A stretch of 64,000 nucleotides of DNA, taken from the NCBI GenBank assembly GCA_035765045.1, contig DASTYI010000139.1, forward strand, positions 1-64,000, read 5' to 3'. Of the stretch, positions 1-6,987 are shown in pieces (positions within the stretch are counted from its first letter, which is position 1; the number at the start of each line of letters is the position of its first letter). Under the pieces are notes generated by a model. It saw only the letters and a program-made list of their open reading frames with translations. It had not been told where the DNA came from and searched no databases. Source of the DNA: Iamia sp035765045 (GTDB lineage: Bacteria; Actinomycetota; Acidimicrobiia; Acidimicrobiales; Iamiaceae). The position numbers were made by a program, and so were the translations under genes.

Positions 1-440
1 CCGACCGCCCGCGACCACCCAGGCCGCCCCGCCATCACAGCCATCCCTACGACCGACCCCCCCCGGACCCGAGCCGACCGCCCGCGACCACCCGCACCAC
101 CCACGGGGCCAACCCCGCCCAACGGTCCCCTCCACCTCCCGAGGCGACCCCCGCCCCACCACCCCACAGAGCCCCCGCGTCACCCGCACCCCACCACCGC
201 CCCAGCCATCGGTAGGACCGACCCACCCCGGACCCGAGCCGACCGCCCGCGACCACCCCCACCGCCCACCGGGCCAGCCCCGCCCAACGGACCCCTCCAC
301 CTCCCGAGGCACCCCCCGCCCCGCCACCCCGCCGAGCCCCCGCGACACCCGCACCCCACCACCGCCATCACAGCCATCCCTACGACCGACCCACCCCGGA
401 CCTGAACCGATCGCCCGCGACCACCCGCACCGCCCACCGG
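1..440. repeat. C-rich imperfect tandem repeat, unit about 165-168 bp
   Basis: No gene is supported here. A unit starting with the GACCGACCC-CCCCGGACC segment begins at 51, again at 216 and again at 384, giving periods of 165 and 168 bases; 1-50 is a shortened preceding copy and 384-437 a partial last copy. Within each unit the block GACCGCCCGCGACCACCC and a CACCTCCCGAGGC segment recur almost unchanged. The plus strand is strikingly C-rich and G-poor, so the minus strand has many GGG/GGGG runs. Open frames crossing it have repeat-like Gly/Arg/Trp composition and are taken as artefacts. Confidence 0.8.
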
Positions 441-450
441 GAGGGCGGTC

Positions 451-933
451 TCAGCGGAGGCGGGAGAGCAGGGTGAAGAGGGTGGCGGACTCGTCGGTGG
501 TGAGGTCGAGGGTCTCGAACAGCTCGGCGTTGAGCCGGCCCGCGGCCTCGGCGGCCACGGCTCGGCCCTCGTCGGTGAGCACCGCCAGCGTCGCCCGGCC
601 GTCGGTCGGGTGGGGCTCCCGGCGGACGTAGCCCTGGCGCTCCAGGCGGTCGACGGCGCTGGTGACGCTGGCCGGGTGGACCTGGAGCCGGGCGCCGAGC
701 TTGCCCATCGGGAGCCTCCCCTCGCGGGTGAACGACAAGAGGGTCAGGACCTCGAAGCGGGCGAAGGTCAGCCCGAAGCCGCCGAGGACGGCATCGGCCC
801 GGGCCAGCAGGACCTGCTGGGCCCGCATCACCGAGGTGACGACGCCCATCCCGGGGGCGGCGCCGGCCCACCCGTGGGCCCGCCATTGCCGGTCGGCCTC
901 CTCGATCGGGTCGAACGGGAGGTCGCCGGGCAC
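451..933 (-). CDS. MarR family transcriptional regulator
   Basis: A 160-residue MarR-type winged-helix regulator, expected to act as a dimeric DNA-binding repressor or sensor of small molecules. The wHTH core lies near residues 52-125: recognition region with HPASVTSAVDRLERQGYV, followed by the beta-wing REPHPTDGRATL. The open frame extends upstream into the ligase gene, but that part is low-complexity; the GTG at 933 starts just before PGDLPFDPIEEAD and lies 53 bases after the ligase stop, so it is preferred. It lies downstream of the ligase on the same strand. The ligand is unknown. Confidence 0.85.
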   Translation of the reverse strand: MPGDLPFDPIEEADRQWRAHGWAGAAPGMGVVTSVMRAQQVLLARADAVLGGFGLTFARFEVLTLLSFTREGRLPMGKLGARLQVHPASVTSAVDRLERQGYVRREPHPTDGRATLAVLTDEGRAVAAEAAGRLNAELFETLDLTTDESATLFTLLSRLR

Positions 934-985
934 GACGGCACGGTAGGCCAGCGCCGCCCCGGGGCTCGGCCTGGGTCCGATCCGG

Positions 986-1951
986 TCAGCCCTCGCGGAC
1001 GACGTCGGCGGGGTCCTTGTCGGTGCGGAGGCCGAGGTAGCGCGGGTGACGGAGGCGACCGTCGGCGCTCCACTCGCCAAAGCCGACCTGGGCGACCAGG
1101 GCGGGCCGGACCCAGCGGGCGCCCTTCTCCCGGGGCGGGTCCACGACCGGCGGGGCGTCGACCTCGATCGCCTCCAGCCGCCCCCTCAGGTCGCGCAGCA
1201 CCGGCTCGGTGAACCCGGTGCCGACCTTGCCGCCGTAGCGGAGCCGGCCGTCGTCGTGGTAGCCGAGGAGGAGGGCCCCGATGGCGACCCGGCTCCCCGA
1301 CGGCGGCGTCCACCCGACGACGACCATCTCCTGCTGGCGCACGACCTTGAGCTTGAGCCAGTCCCGGCTGCGGCGCCCCTGGTACCGGCTGGCCACCCGC
1401 TTGGCGATCAGGCCCTCCCACCCCTCGTCGCGGGCCCGCTCGACCAGCGTGGCGCCGTCGCCCTCCAGGGCCTCGATCAGCTCGATGTCATTCCCCGGCT
1501 CGACCACCCGGGCCAGCAGCGCCTTGCGGTCGCGGAGCGGGAGGTCGCGCACGTCGCGCCCGGCCACCCACAGCAGGTCGAAGGCGACGAAGGTGACCCG
1601 CACCGGCGAGCGCCGCGACCGGGCCTCGCTGTGGACGTGCATCCGCTGCTGGAGCCGGCCGAAGCTGGCCCGACCGTCGGCGTCGTAGGCCACGACCTCA
1701 CCGTCGACCACGGCGTCGACGGCGACCGCCTCGGCCAGCCCGTCGACCACCTCGGGATAGACGTCCTCCTGGTGGATGCGGTTGCGGGACAGCAGCGACA
1801 CCTCGCCGTCGACCACCCAGGCCAGGATCCGGACCCCGTCGAGCTTGGGCTCGAACAGCCAGCCGTCGTCGCCCCCACCGGGCATCCGGGCGTCGGGGGC
1901 GAGCGTGGCGGCCATCGGCTCGAACCAGCGGGGCGGGTCGGCGTCGGCCAC
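986..1951 (-). CDS. ATP-dependent DNA ligase (LigC/LigD-ligase-domain type)
   Basis: A 321-residue stand-alone ATP-dependent ligase that seals nicks through a lysyl-AMP intermediate; relatives are LigC and the ligase domain of LigD used in bacterial end joining. Motif I is EPKLDGVR with the adenylated lysine at about residue 36; motif III region VTFVAFDLLW, motif IV EGLIAKR and motif V DWLKLK follow, then an OB-fold ending in HPRYLGLRTDK, typical of LigC/LigD. No polymerase or nuclease domain and no ku gene is present nearby. GTG start; a TAGCAA hexamer (1958-1963) ends 6 bases upstream, consistent with leaderless expression. Confidence 0.9.
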   Translation of the reverse strand: MADADPPRWFEPMAATLAPDARMPGGGDDGWLFEPKLDGVRILAWVVDGEVSLLSRNRIHQEDVYPEVVDGLAEAVAVDAVVDGEVVAYDADGRASFGRLQQRMHVHSEARSRRSPVRVTFVAFDLLWVAGRDVRDLPLRDRKALLARVVEPGNDIELIEALEGDGATLVERARDEGWEGLIAKRVASRYQGRRSRDWLKLKVVRQQEMVVVGWTPPSGSRVAIGALLLGYHDDGRLRYGGKVGTGFTEPVLRDLRGRLEAIEVDAPPVVDPPREKGARWVRPALVAQVGFGEWSADGRLRHPRYLGLRTDKDPADVVREG

Positions 1952-1976
1952 GCCGCCTTGCTAGCCGCTGGGCCGC

Positions 1977-2540
1977 TCAGCCGGGGGTTCGGGCCCGGGC
2001 CGCCCAGCCCATGTCGTGGTGCTCGACCTCGACGGCGACGAAGCCCTGGGCGGCCAGGCGGTCGGCGATCGTGGCCGGGTCGAGCGGGACGTAGGTGTCG
2101 CCCTCGTGGAATTCCTCCAGGTCGGGCGAGTGGACCGAGTCGGCGGCGACGAGCGGGGCCCCGGGCCGCAGCACCCGGGCGATCTCGGCGAAGATCCGGT
2201 CTTGGAGCGCCGGCGTCGGCACGTGGTGGAGCATCGAGAAGCAGACCGCGCCGGTGAAGCGCCCGTCGGGCAGGTCGAGGGCGGTGGCGTCGCCCTCGAC
2301 GACGGTGACGTTGGTGCCGGCCAGCCGCTCGGCCAGGCGGTCGGCGAGGGTCGGGTCGATCTCGACCGAGGTCAGCCGGGCCACCTCGTGGCGGAAGACG
2401 TCGGTGGTGGCGCCGTAGCCGGGGCCGACCTCGACCACGTCGTCGCCGAGGTCGACCCCGGCCCGGGCCCACGGGATGATCAGGTCGCGGACGGTCGCCC
2501 GCCACTCCGGGCTGTCGCAGATGGCGTGTCCCTCGTTCAC
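1977..2540 (-). CDS. SAM-dependent class I methyltransferase
   Basis: A 187-residue class I methyltransferase of the Methyltransf_11/25 kind. The SAM-binding motif is VVEVGPGYGATTDVF (about residues 34-48), with acidic residues after the following strands (SVEIDPT, VVEGDA) and a post-motif SMLHHVP. The substrate is unknown. The GTG at 2540 is chosen because homologous sequence begins here and a TACCGT hexamer (2548-2553) sits 7 bases upstream. It is transcribed divergently from the AraC-type gene, leaving a short shared promoter region. No other domain is visible. Confidence 0.82.
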   Translation of the reverse strand: MNEGHAICDSPEWRATVRDLIIPWARAGVDLGDDVVEVGPGYGATTDVFRHEVARLTSVEIDPTLADRLAERLAGTNVTVVEGDATALDLPDGRFTGAVCFSMLHHVPTPALQDRIFAEIARVLRPGAPLVAADSVHSPDLEEFHEGDTYVPLDPATIADRLAAQGFVAVEVEHHDMGWAARARTPG

Positions 2541-2547
2541 CCGGGCG

Positions 2548-2553
2548 ACGGTA
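2548..2553 (-). promoter_or_regulatory. -10-like hexamer TACCGT of methyltransferase
   Basis: TACCGT on the minus strand ends 7 bases before the GTG at 2540, with no ribosome-binding site between. It fits the leaderless pattern seen at many starts in the window. Confidence 0.45.
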
Positions 2554-2619
2554 CGGACGGCGGGCCCCGTCGGGTACGGGGTAGCGTGACAACCCATAGC
2601 GCGAAGCGGACACAGGCAC

Positions 2620-3363
2620 CTGGCCCGCACCGGCCACGGGACGACGGTCTCGACGTGGCCGCTGCCGTCGGGCACCCGGTTCCCGTCGCACCGCCACGGC
2701 CACCACCAGCTGAGCCTGGCCACCGGCGCCGGCGCCCTCGCCCTGGCCGCCGAGGGGCGGACGTGGATCGTCCTGCCGGCCCGGGCGCTGTGGATCCCGG
2801 CCGGCGTCGAGCACAGCGTCGACGCCCTCGCCGGGTCCGAGATGACGACGCTCTGGCTCGACCCGGACCGCTGCCCCATCGGGTGGGACCGCACGGTGCT
2901 GGTCGCCGTCGACCCGCTGGTGGCGCTGCTGGTGACCCGCCTCCTCGACCCCGACCTCGACGCCGCCGCCCGGACCCGGACCGAGGCGGTGCTGTTCGAC
3001 GTCCTCGAGCCGGTCGCCGCCGACGTGCTCGACCTCCCGCTCCCCGACGACGACCGGGCCCGCCGGGTGGCCGAGGCGCTGCTGGCCGATCCGGCCGACG
3101 ACCGCACCCTGGCCGCCTGGGGCCGCACCGTCGGGGCCAGCGACCGCACCCTCCAGCGGGCCTTCCGGTCCGGCACCGGTCTCGGCTTCCACGAGTGGCG
3201 CACCCGGGCCCGGGTGGCGGTCGCCCTTCGCCTGCTGCTCACCGACCGCCCGATCGCGGCCATCGCCGGCGACGTCGGCTACGCCACCTCGAGCGCCTTC
3301 GGCGCCGCCTTCCGCCGCGTCACCGGCCTCCCCCCGTCCGCCTACCGCACCCCCGCCCCCTGA
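2620..3363 (+). CDS. AraC family regulator with N-terminal cupin; start codon uncertain
   Basis: An AraC/XylS-type regulator. The N-terminal cupin-like sensor shows FPSHRHGHHQLSLAT and LWIPAGVEHSV; the C-terminal double helix-turn-helix spans roughly the last 100 residues (TLAAWGRTVGASDRTLQRAF and IAGDVGYATSSAFGAAFRRV). The difficulty is the start: in this frame the last stop is at 2587-2589 and no ATG, GTG or TTG precedes the cupin. The CTG at 2620 would just cover the domain; otherwise the intact gene begins at the GTG at 2586 in another frame and a frameshift separates them. It is divergent from the methyltransferase. Confidence 0.7.
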   Translation: MARTGHGTTVSTWPLPSGTRFPSHRHGHHQLSLATGAGALALAAEGRTWIVLPARALWIPAGVEHSVDALAGSEMTTLWLDPDRCPIGWDRTVLVAVDPLVALLVTRLLDPDLDAAARTRTEAVLFDVLEPVAADVLDLPLPDDDRARRVAEALLADPADDRTLAAWGRTVGASDRTLQRAFRSGTGLGFHEWRTRARVAVALRLLLTDRPIAAIAGDVGYATSSAFGAAFRRVTGLPPSAYRTPAP

Positions 3364-3371
3364 CCCCCCTG

Positions 3372-3423
3372 CGAACCGGTGTCACCAGACGGTGCGGGCG
3401 CTGCTGCTGGTGACACCGGTTCG
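3372..3423. terminator. 17-bp inverted repeat between convergent genes
   Basis: CGAACCGGTGTCACCAG at 3372-3388 is perfectly complementary to CTGGTGACACCGGTTCG at 3407-3423, with an 18-base loop. It lies between the convergent AraC-type and winged-helix genes and has no T-run, so it would act as a bidirectional hairpin terminator. Confidence 0.6.
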
Positions 3424-3430
3424 TCGTGGG

Positions 3431-4564
3431 TCAGGGGGGCGTGACCTCGATGGTGGGGGTGGCGTCGGGGGCGTGGAGGGCGAGCAGGGCGGCGCCCTCG
3501 GCCTCGGCCTCGGCGACCTGGGCCCGGGTCCAGCGGGTCAACGGGCGGAGCACCAGGCGGGCCCGCTCGCCCTCGACGGTGATCCGCCACAGGCCGCCGA
3601 CCACCCCGTCGACCAGCACCACCCGGGGTCGGGGGTCGAGGCCGAGCACGTGGTTCGACCCGAGGTCGGGCGGCACGACCCGGCTGCGGTCGGCGTGGGC
3701 GAGCACCACGTCGTCGAACTCGGGGAGGAACCGCACCGGGGCGGGGACGTCGGGATCGGGGCGGAGCCCGTCGACCAGGTCGACGAGGGCGCGGCCGGTG
3801 TCCTCGTGACGGAAGGAGAGCAGCCGGTCGCCGTGGGCCGCGGCCAGCCGGTCGAGCTTGGCCTGCACCCCGGTCCACCCCGACCAGCTGGCGATGTCGG
3901 CGGCGCTGGCCGGGCCGTAGGCGGCGAGGTAGCGGAGGATCACGGCGTCCTCGGCCTCGGCGCTCGGCTCGGCCAGCGGGCGGTCGAGCCAGGCGTCGAG
4001 CGGCGCCCAGCGGGCCTGCCCGGTCCGGCCCCACACCCCCCGGGGCGGGACCTGGACGGTGGGGAGGAGGTACTTGACCACGTCGACCAGCCGGTCGAGG
4101 TCGGGGCTGCCGACGTCGGCCAGCCGGGCCTTGACCTCGCCGCCGCGGCGGGGCTCCTCGCCGATCCAGGCCCAGACGTCGGCCAGGACGGCGTCGAGGT
4201 CGAGCCCGGCGACGGCCCGGCCGAACATGTTCCCGGGCGAGACCCGCCGCTCCATCACCCCCTGGACCAGCGCCCGGACGACGAGGGCGTCGTCCGCGGT
4301 GTGGAGGTGGACGGTGCCCCGCCACGTGACCAGCCGGGCCAGGGTGCGGTCCTCCAGCCCGGTGCCGAGGTCGTGGGGGTCGAACCGGGTGAGCCGGGAC
4401 CACAGCGCGGTGTAGGGGTCGAGCGGCTCCTGGGCCTGGAGGCCGACGAGGTGGGCGACCTCCTCGGGCACGGTGCGGTCGGTGCGGGCCAGCAGGTCCT
4501 GCCGGGCGAGCAGCGCCCGCCCCAGATGCCGACGGGTCAGGACGGGGGCGGTCGAGCGGGCCAC
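3431..4564 (-). CDS. winged-helix DNA-binding protein, HTH_42 (AlkZ/YcaQ-related) family
   Basis: A 377-residue protein of the winged-helix family PF06224 (HTH_42), the superfamily that includes the DNA glycosylases AlkZ and YcaQ. Family features visible are LVGLQAQEPLDPYTALWSRL near residues 39-58, LVTWRGTVHLHTADDA near 98-113 and VRFLPEFDDVVLAHADRSR in the C-terminal half. The AlkZ catalytic QxQ-like element could correspond to LQAQ, but actinobacterial members are mostly uncharacterised, so glycosylase activity is only a possibility. GTG start. It is divergent from the WYL regulator with 63 bases between them. Confidence 0.8.
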   Translation of the reverse strand: MARSTAPVLTRRHLGRALLARQDLLARTDRTVPEEVAHLVGLQAQEPLDPYTALWSRLTRFDPHDLGTGLEDRTLARLVTWRGTVHLHTADDALVVRALVQGVMERRVSPGNMFGRAVAGLDLDAVLADVWAWIGEEPRRGGEVKARLADVGSPDLDRLVDVVKYLLPTVQVPPRGVWGRTGQARWAPLDAWLDRPLAEPSAEAEDAVILRYLAAYGPASAADIASWSGWTGVQAKLDRLAAAHGDRLLSFRHEDTGRALVDLVDGLRPDPDVPAPVRFLPEFDDVVLAHADRSRVVPPDLGSNHVLGLDPRPRVVLVDGVVGGLWRITVEGERARLVLRPLTRWTRAQVAEAEAEGAALLALHAPDATPTIEVTPP

Positions 4565-4627
4565 GCTGCCAGCATCGCCTCTAGAAGTGGTCAGGATCTG
4601 GCCGGTTCTGGGTGCGACACTCGGCCC

Positions 4628-5596
4628 GTGCGCGCCGATCGCCTCGTGGCCACCCTCCTCCTGCTCCAGGCCAAGGGACGGGTGACGGCGGCCGAGGTGG
4701 CGGCCGAGCTCGAGGTGTCCGAGCGGACGGCCCGGCGCGACCTCGAGGCCCTGGGCATGGCCGGGATCCCGGTGTACTCGCAGGCCGGGCGGGGCGGCGG
4801 GTGGTCGCTGCTCGGCGGGGCCCGCACCGACCTGTCGGGTCTCACCGCGGCCGAGGCCCGGACGCTGTTCCTCGTGGCCGGGCCGTCGTCGTCGGCCACC
4901 CCGGAGGCCAAGTCGGCGCTGCGCAAGCTGGTCCAGGCGCTACCCGAGACGTTCCGGGCCGATGCCGAGGCGGCCGCCTCGGCGGTGATGCTCGACCCGG
5001 CCAGCTGGGGCGACCGGCCCCCCGCCCCGCCGCCCTTCCTCGACGATCTCCAGCAGGCGGTGGTCGACGGGGTCAAGGTCGAGCTGGGCTACACCGACCG
5101 CGAGAGGGTCGAGACCCAGCGCACGGTCAGCCCCCTCGGCCTGGTCCAGAAGGGCCGCACCTGGTACCTGGTCGCCGGCACCGACAAGGGGGTGCGCACC
5201 TTCCGGGTGTGGCGGGTGCGGTCGGTGGTCCGCACCGAGGCCCCCGCCGAGCGGCCCCCCGGCTTCGACCTGGCCGAGACGTGGGCCGAGGTGGTGGCGG
5301 CCATGGACGAGCGCCGGGTCGCCTCGGGGGTCGAGGCGCTGGTCGAGCCCGACCTCCTCGTCCCGCTGCGCTACCACTGGGGCACCAACCTGGTGGTGCA
5401 CGAGGACGCCCCGGCCCGGGCCGACGGGCGGGTCGCGGTCACCATCGGGGGGCCGTCGTGGGAGGTCGTGGTCGACCAGCTGGCCGGCTACGGCGGCGCC
5501 CTGGAGGTCGTGGCCCCCGCCCCGGCCCGGGCCCGGCTGGCCGAGGTCGGCGCCCAGCTCGTCGCCCGCTACGCCACCGACGGGTCCAGCCGCTGA
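4628..5596 (+). CDS. WYL domain transcriptional regulator (HTH_11 + WYL)
   Basis: A 322-residue regulator with an N-terminal DeoR/HTH_11-type helix-turn-helix (residues 1-60, VTAAEVAAELEVSERTARRD) and a WYL domain near residues 140-200 with the hallmark KGRTWYLVAG and the arginine-rich FRVWRVRSV strand. WYL proteins bind nucleotides or nucleic acids and often respond to DNA damage. The open frame runs far upstream, but that part is antisense to the HTH_42 gene; the GTG at 4628, 6 bases after GACACT, starts exactly at the HTH. A C-terminal WCX-like region follows. It may regulate the adjacent divergent gene. Confidence 0.88.
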   Translation: MRADRLVATLLLLQAKGRVTAAEVAAELEVSERTARRDLEALGMAGIPVYSQAGRGGGWSLLGGARTDLSGLTAAEARTLFLVAGPSSSATPEAKSALRKLVQALPETFRADAEAAASAVMLDPASWGDRPPAPPPFLDDLQQAVVDGVKVELGYTDRERVETQRTVSPLGLVQKGRTWYLVAGTDKGVRTFRVWRVRSVVRTEAPAERPPGFDLAETWAEVVAAMDERRVASGVEALVEPDLLVPLRYHWGTNLVVHEDAPARADGRVAVTIGGPSWEVVVDQLAGYGGALEVVAPAPARARLAEVGAQLVARYATDGSSR

Positions 5597-5605
5597 TCCG
5601 CCCGC

Positions 5606-5651
5606 TTCTGAGGCGCACGAGGACCGGTGACGATGCCTCCACGCCTCAGAA
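5606..5651 (+). terminator. hairpin after the WYL gene
   Basis: TTCTGAGGCG (5606-5615) pairs with CGCCTCAGAA (5642-5651) across a 26-base loop, beginning 10 bases after the WYL stop and ending before the next promoter. A factor-assisted or weak intrinsic terminator is likely. Confidence 0.4.
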
Positions 5652-5691
5652 CGGGGTCGTCGCTCCCGTGGTGGCGAGGTTCGTCACCGGG

Positions 5692-5697
5692 TAGGAC
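5692..5697 (+). promoter_or_regulatory. -10-like hexamer TAGGAC of SRPBCC gene
   Basis: TAGGAC ends 7 bases before the ATG at 5705 and there is no Shine-Dalgarno sequence; it fits the leaderless promoter pattern of the window and supports this start over an upstream one. Confidence 0.5.
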
Positions 5698-5704
5698 CCG
5701 GGCC

Positions 5705-6202
5705 ATGCCCGTCGTCGAGCACACCACCGAGGTCGGAGGCGCCATCGAGGACGTCTTCGACCTCTCGCAGTCCTACGCCCTCCGTCTCGACTGGGACCCG
5801 TTCGTGCGGGCCCAGCGGATCCTCGACGGCGCCGCCCGGGCCGACAAGGACGTCCGCACCGAGACGATCTCGCGCCACCGCCTGCGGATGGTGACCCGCT
5901 ACCTCACCTTCCGGCGCCCGACGCTGGTCGGCATGAAGATGGAGGAGGGCCCGCCCATCTTCCGCACCTTCTCGGGGTCGTGGCGGTTCGAGGCCCTCGG
6001 ACCCGACCGCACCGCGGTGGCGTTCCGCTACCGGTTCGACTGCAAGCCGCGCCTCCTCGCCCCGCTGATGGAGCGGATCGGCACCTGGTACCTCGGCCGC
6101 GACATCGAGCGGCGGCTGGCCGCCTTCAAGGCCGCCTGCGACGACGGCACCCTGCTGGCCGCCGTCCGGGCCGAGCGCGACGACCTCAGCGCCAAGGGGT
6201 GA
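5705..6202 (+). CDS. SRPBCC family (START-like) protein
   Basis: A 165-residue protein of the polyketide cyclase/SRPBCC fold, which forms a hydrophobic ligand cavity. The N-terminal strand VVEHTTEVGGAIEDVFDLSQ and the C-terminal long helix (LMERIGTWYLGRDIERRLAAFK) are typical. The ligand cannot be told from the sequence. A longer frame is open upstream, but the ATG at 5705 follows a -10-like TAGGAC and begins the domain. Its last 17 bases overlap the end of the convergent isocitrate-lyase-family gene. Confidence 0.8.
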   Translation: MPVVEHTTEVGGAIEDVFDLSQSYALRLDWDPFVRAQRILDGAARADKDVRTETISRHRLRMVTRYLTFRRPTLVGMKMEEGPPIFRTFSGSWRFEALGPDRTAVAFRYRFDCKPRLLAPLMERIGTWYLGRDIERRLAAFKAACDDGTLLAAVRAERDDLSAKG

Positions 6203-6947
6203 GGAGCTCGCCGATCTGCTCGGTGAGCGCCATCTGGAGGAGCGGGCCGTTGGTGACCCGATGGACGCCCATGGCCCGGAGCTCCTCCAGGGTCCCCGAC
6301 GCCGCCCCCCTCACCGGGTGGGCGGTGACGTTGACCGGTCCGTCGAGGGCGTCGAGCAGGGTCCGCAGCGTCTCGGCGTCGGGCACGAGCACCGGGTAGG
6401 AGCAGCGCGACCCGGCCGCCTCGCACGCCTGCATCCGGGTGATCGCCTCGGCCACCGGGTCGTCGAAGCGCTGGACCTTGCCGATGAAGGCATCGGTGCG
6501 GGCGTTGACGACCAGCTCGACCCCGGCGGCGTCGGCGGCCTGGCGGATGGCGCCGATGTACTCGGCGTGCTCCTGGACCGCGCGCAGCCGGCCCTCGGAG
6601 TGGACGGTGTCCTCGACGTTGATCCCGACGGCGCCGGCGTCGAGCACCCGCTCGACCAGCTCGGCCGCAGGGGTGCCGTAGCCCGACTCGACATCGGCGG
6701 TGACCGGGACGTCGACGGCGGCGGTGATCCGGCGGATCCCGTCGAGGGCGTCGTCGAGGGTCATCCCCTCGTTGTCCGCCTGGCCCCGCGAGTCGGCCAG
6801 CGGGTGGCTGCCGACGCTGAGGGCGGGGAAGCCGGCGGCGACGACGGCCCGGGCCGACCAGGCGTCCCAGGCCGTGGGGAGGACCAGCGTGCTGCCGGTG
6901 TGGTGCAGCCGCAGCAGCTCGGACGCCTTGGACGCGAGATCGCTCAT
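6186..6947 (-). CDS. isocitrate lyase/PEP mutase family enzyme
   Basis: A 253-residue member of the ICL/PEPM superfamily (TIM barrel acting on C-C or C-P bonds of 2-oxoacid-type substrates). Family signatures are the N-terminal LVLPTAWDAWSARAVVAAGF, the Mg-binding TADVESGYG near residues 79-87, GINVEDTVHS near 107-116 and NARTDAF near 146-152. The isocitrate lyase KKCGH motif is absent, so it is not a classical glyoxylate-shunt enzyme; carboxyphosphonoenolpyruvate mutase-like or oxaloacetate hydrolase-like activity is more plausible but unproven. ATG start. Overlaps the convergent SRPBCC gene by 17 bases. Confidence 0.85.
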   Translation of the reverse strand: MSDLASKASELLRLHHTGSTLVLPTAWDAWSARAVVAAGFPALSVGSHPLADSRGQADNEGMTLDDALDGIRRITAAVDVPVTADVESGYGTPAAELVERVLDAGAVGINVEDTVHSEGRLRAVQEHAEYIGAIRQAADAAGVELVVNARTDAFIGKVQRFDDPVAEAITRMQACEAAGSRCSYPVLVPDAETLRTLLDALDGPVNVTAHPVRGAASGTLEELRAMGVHRVTNGPLLQMALTEQIGELLTPWR

Positions 6948-6987
6948 GGCCCCCAGCCTGCCCCGCCCGCCGCCCCGCCGCGCTCCC

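Noticed and set aside
1..440. CRISPR array
   Set aside because: The unit is a 165-168-base tandem repeat without unique spacers, and no cas genes are present.
6186..6947. Classical isocitrate lyase
   Set aside because: Only about 253 residues and no KKCGH motif; superfamily assignment only.
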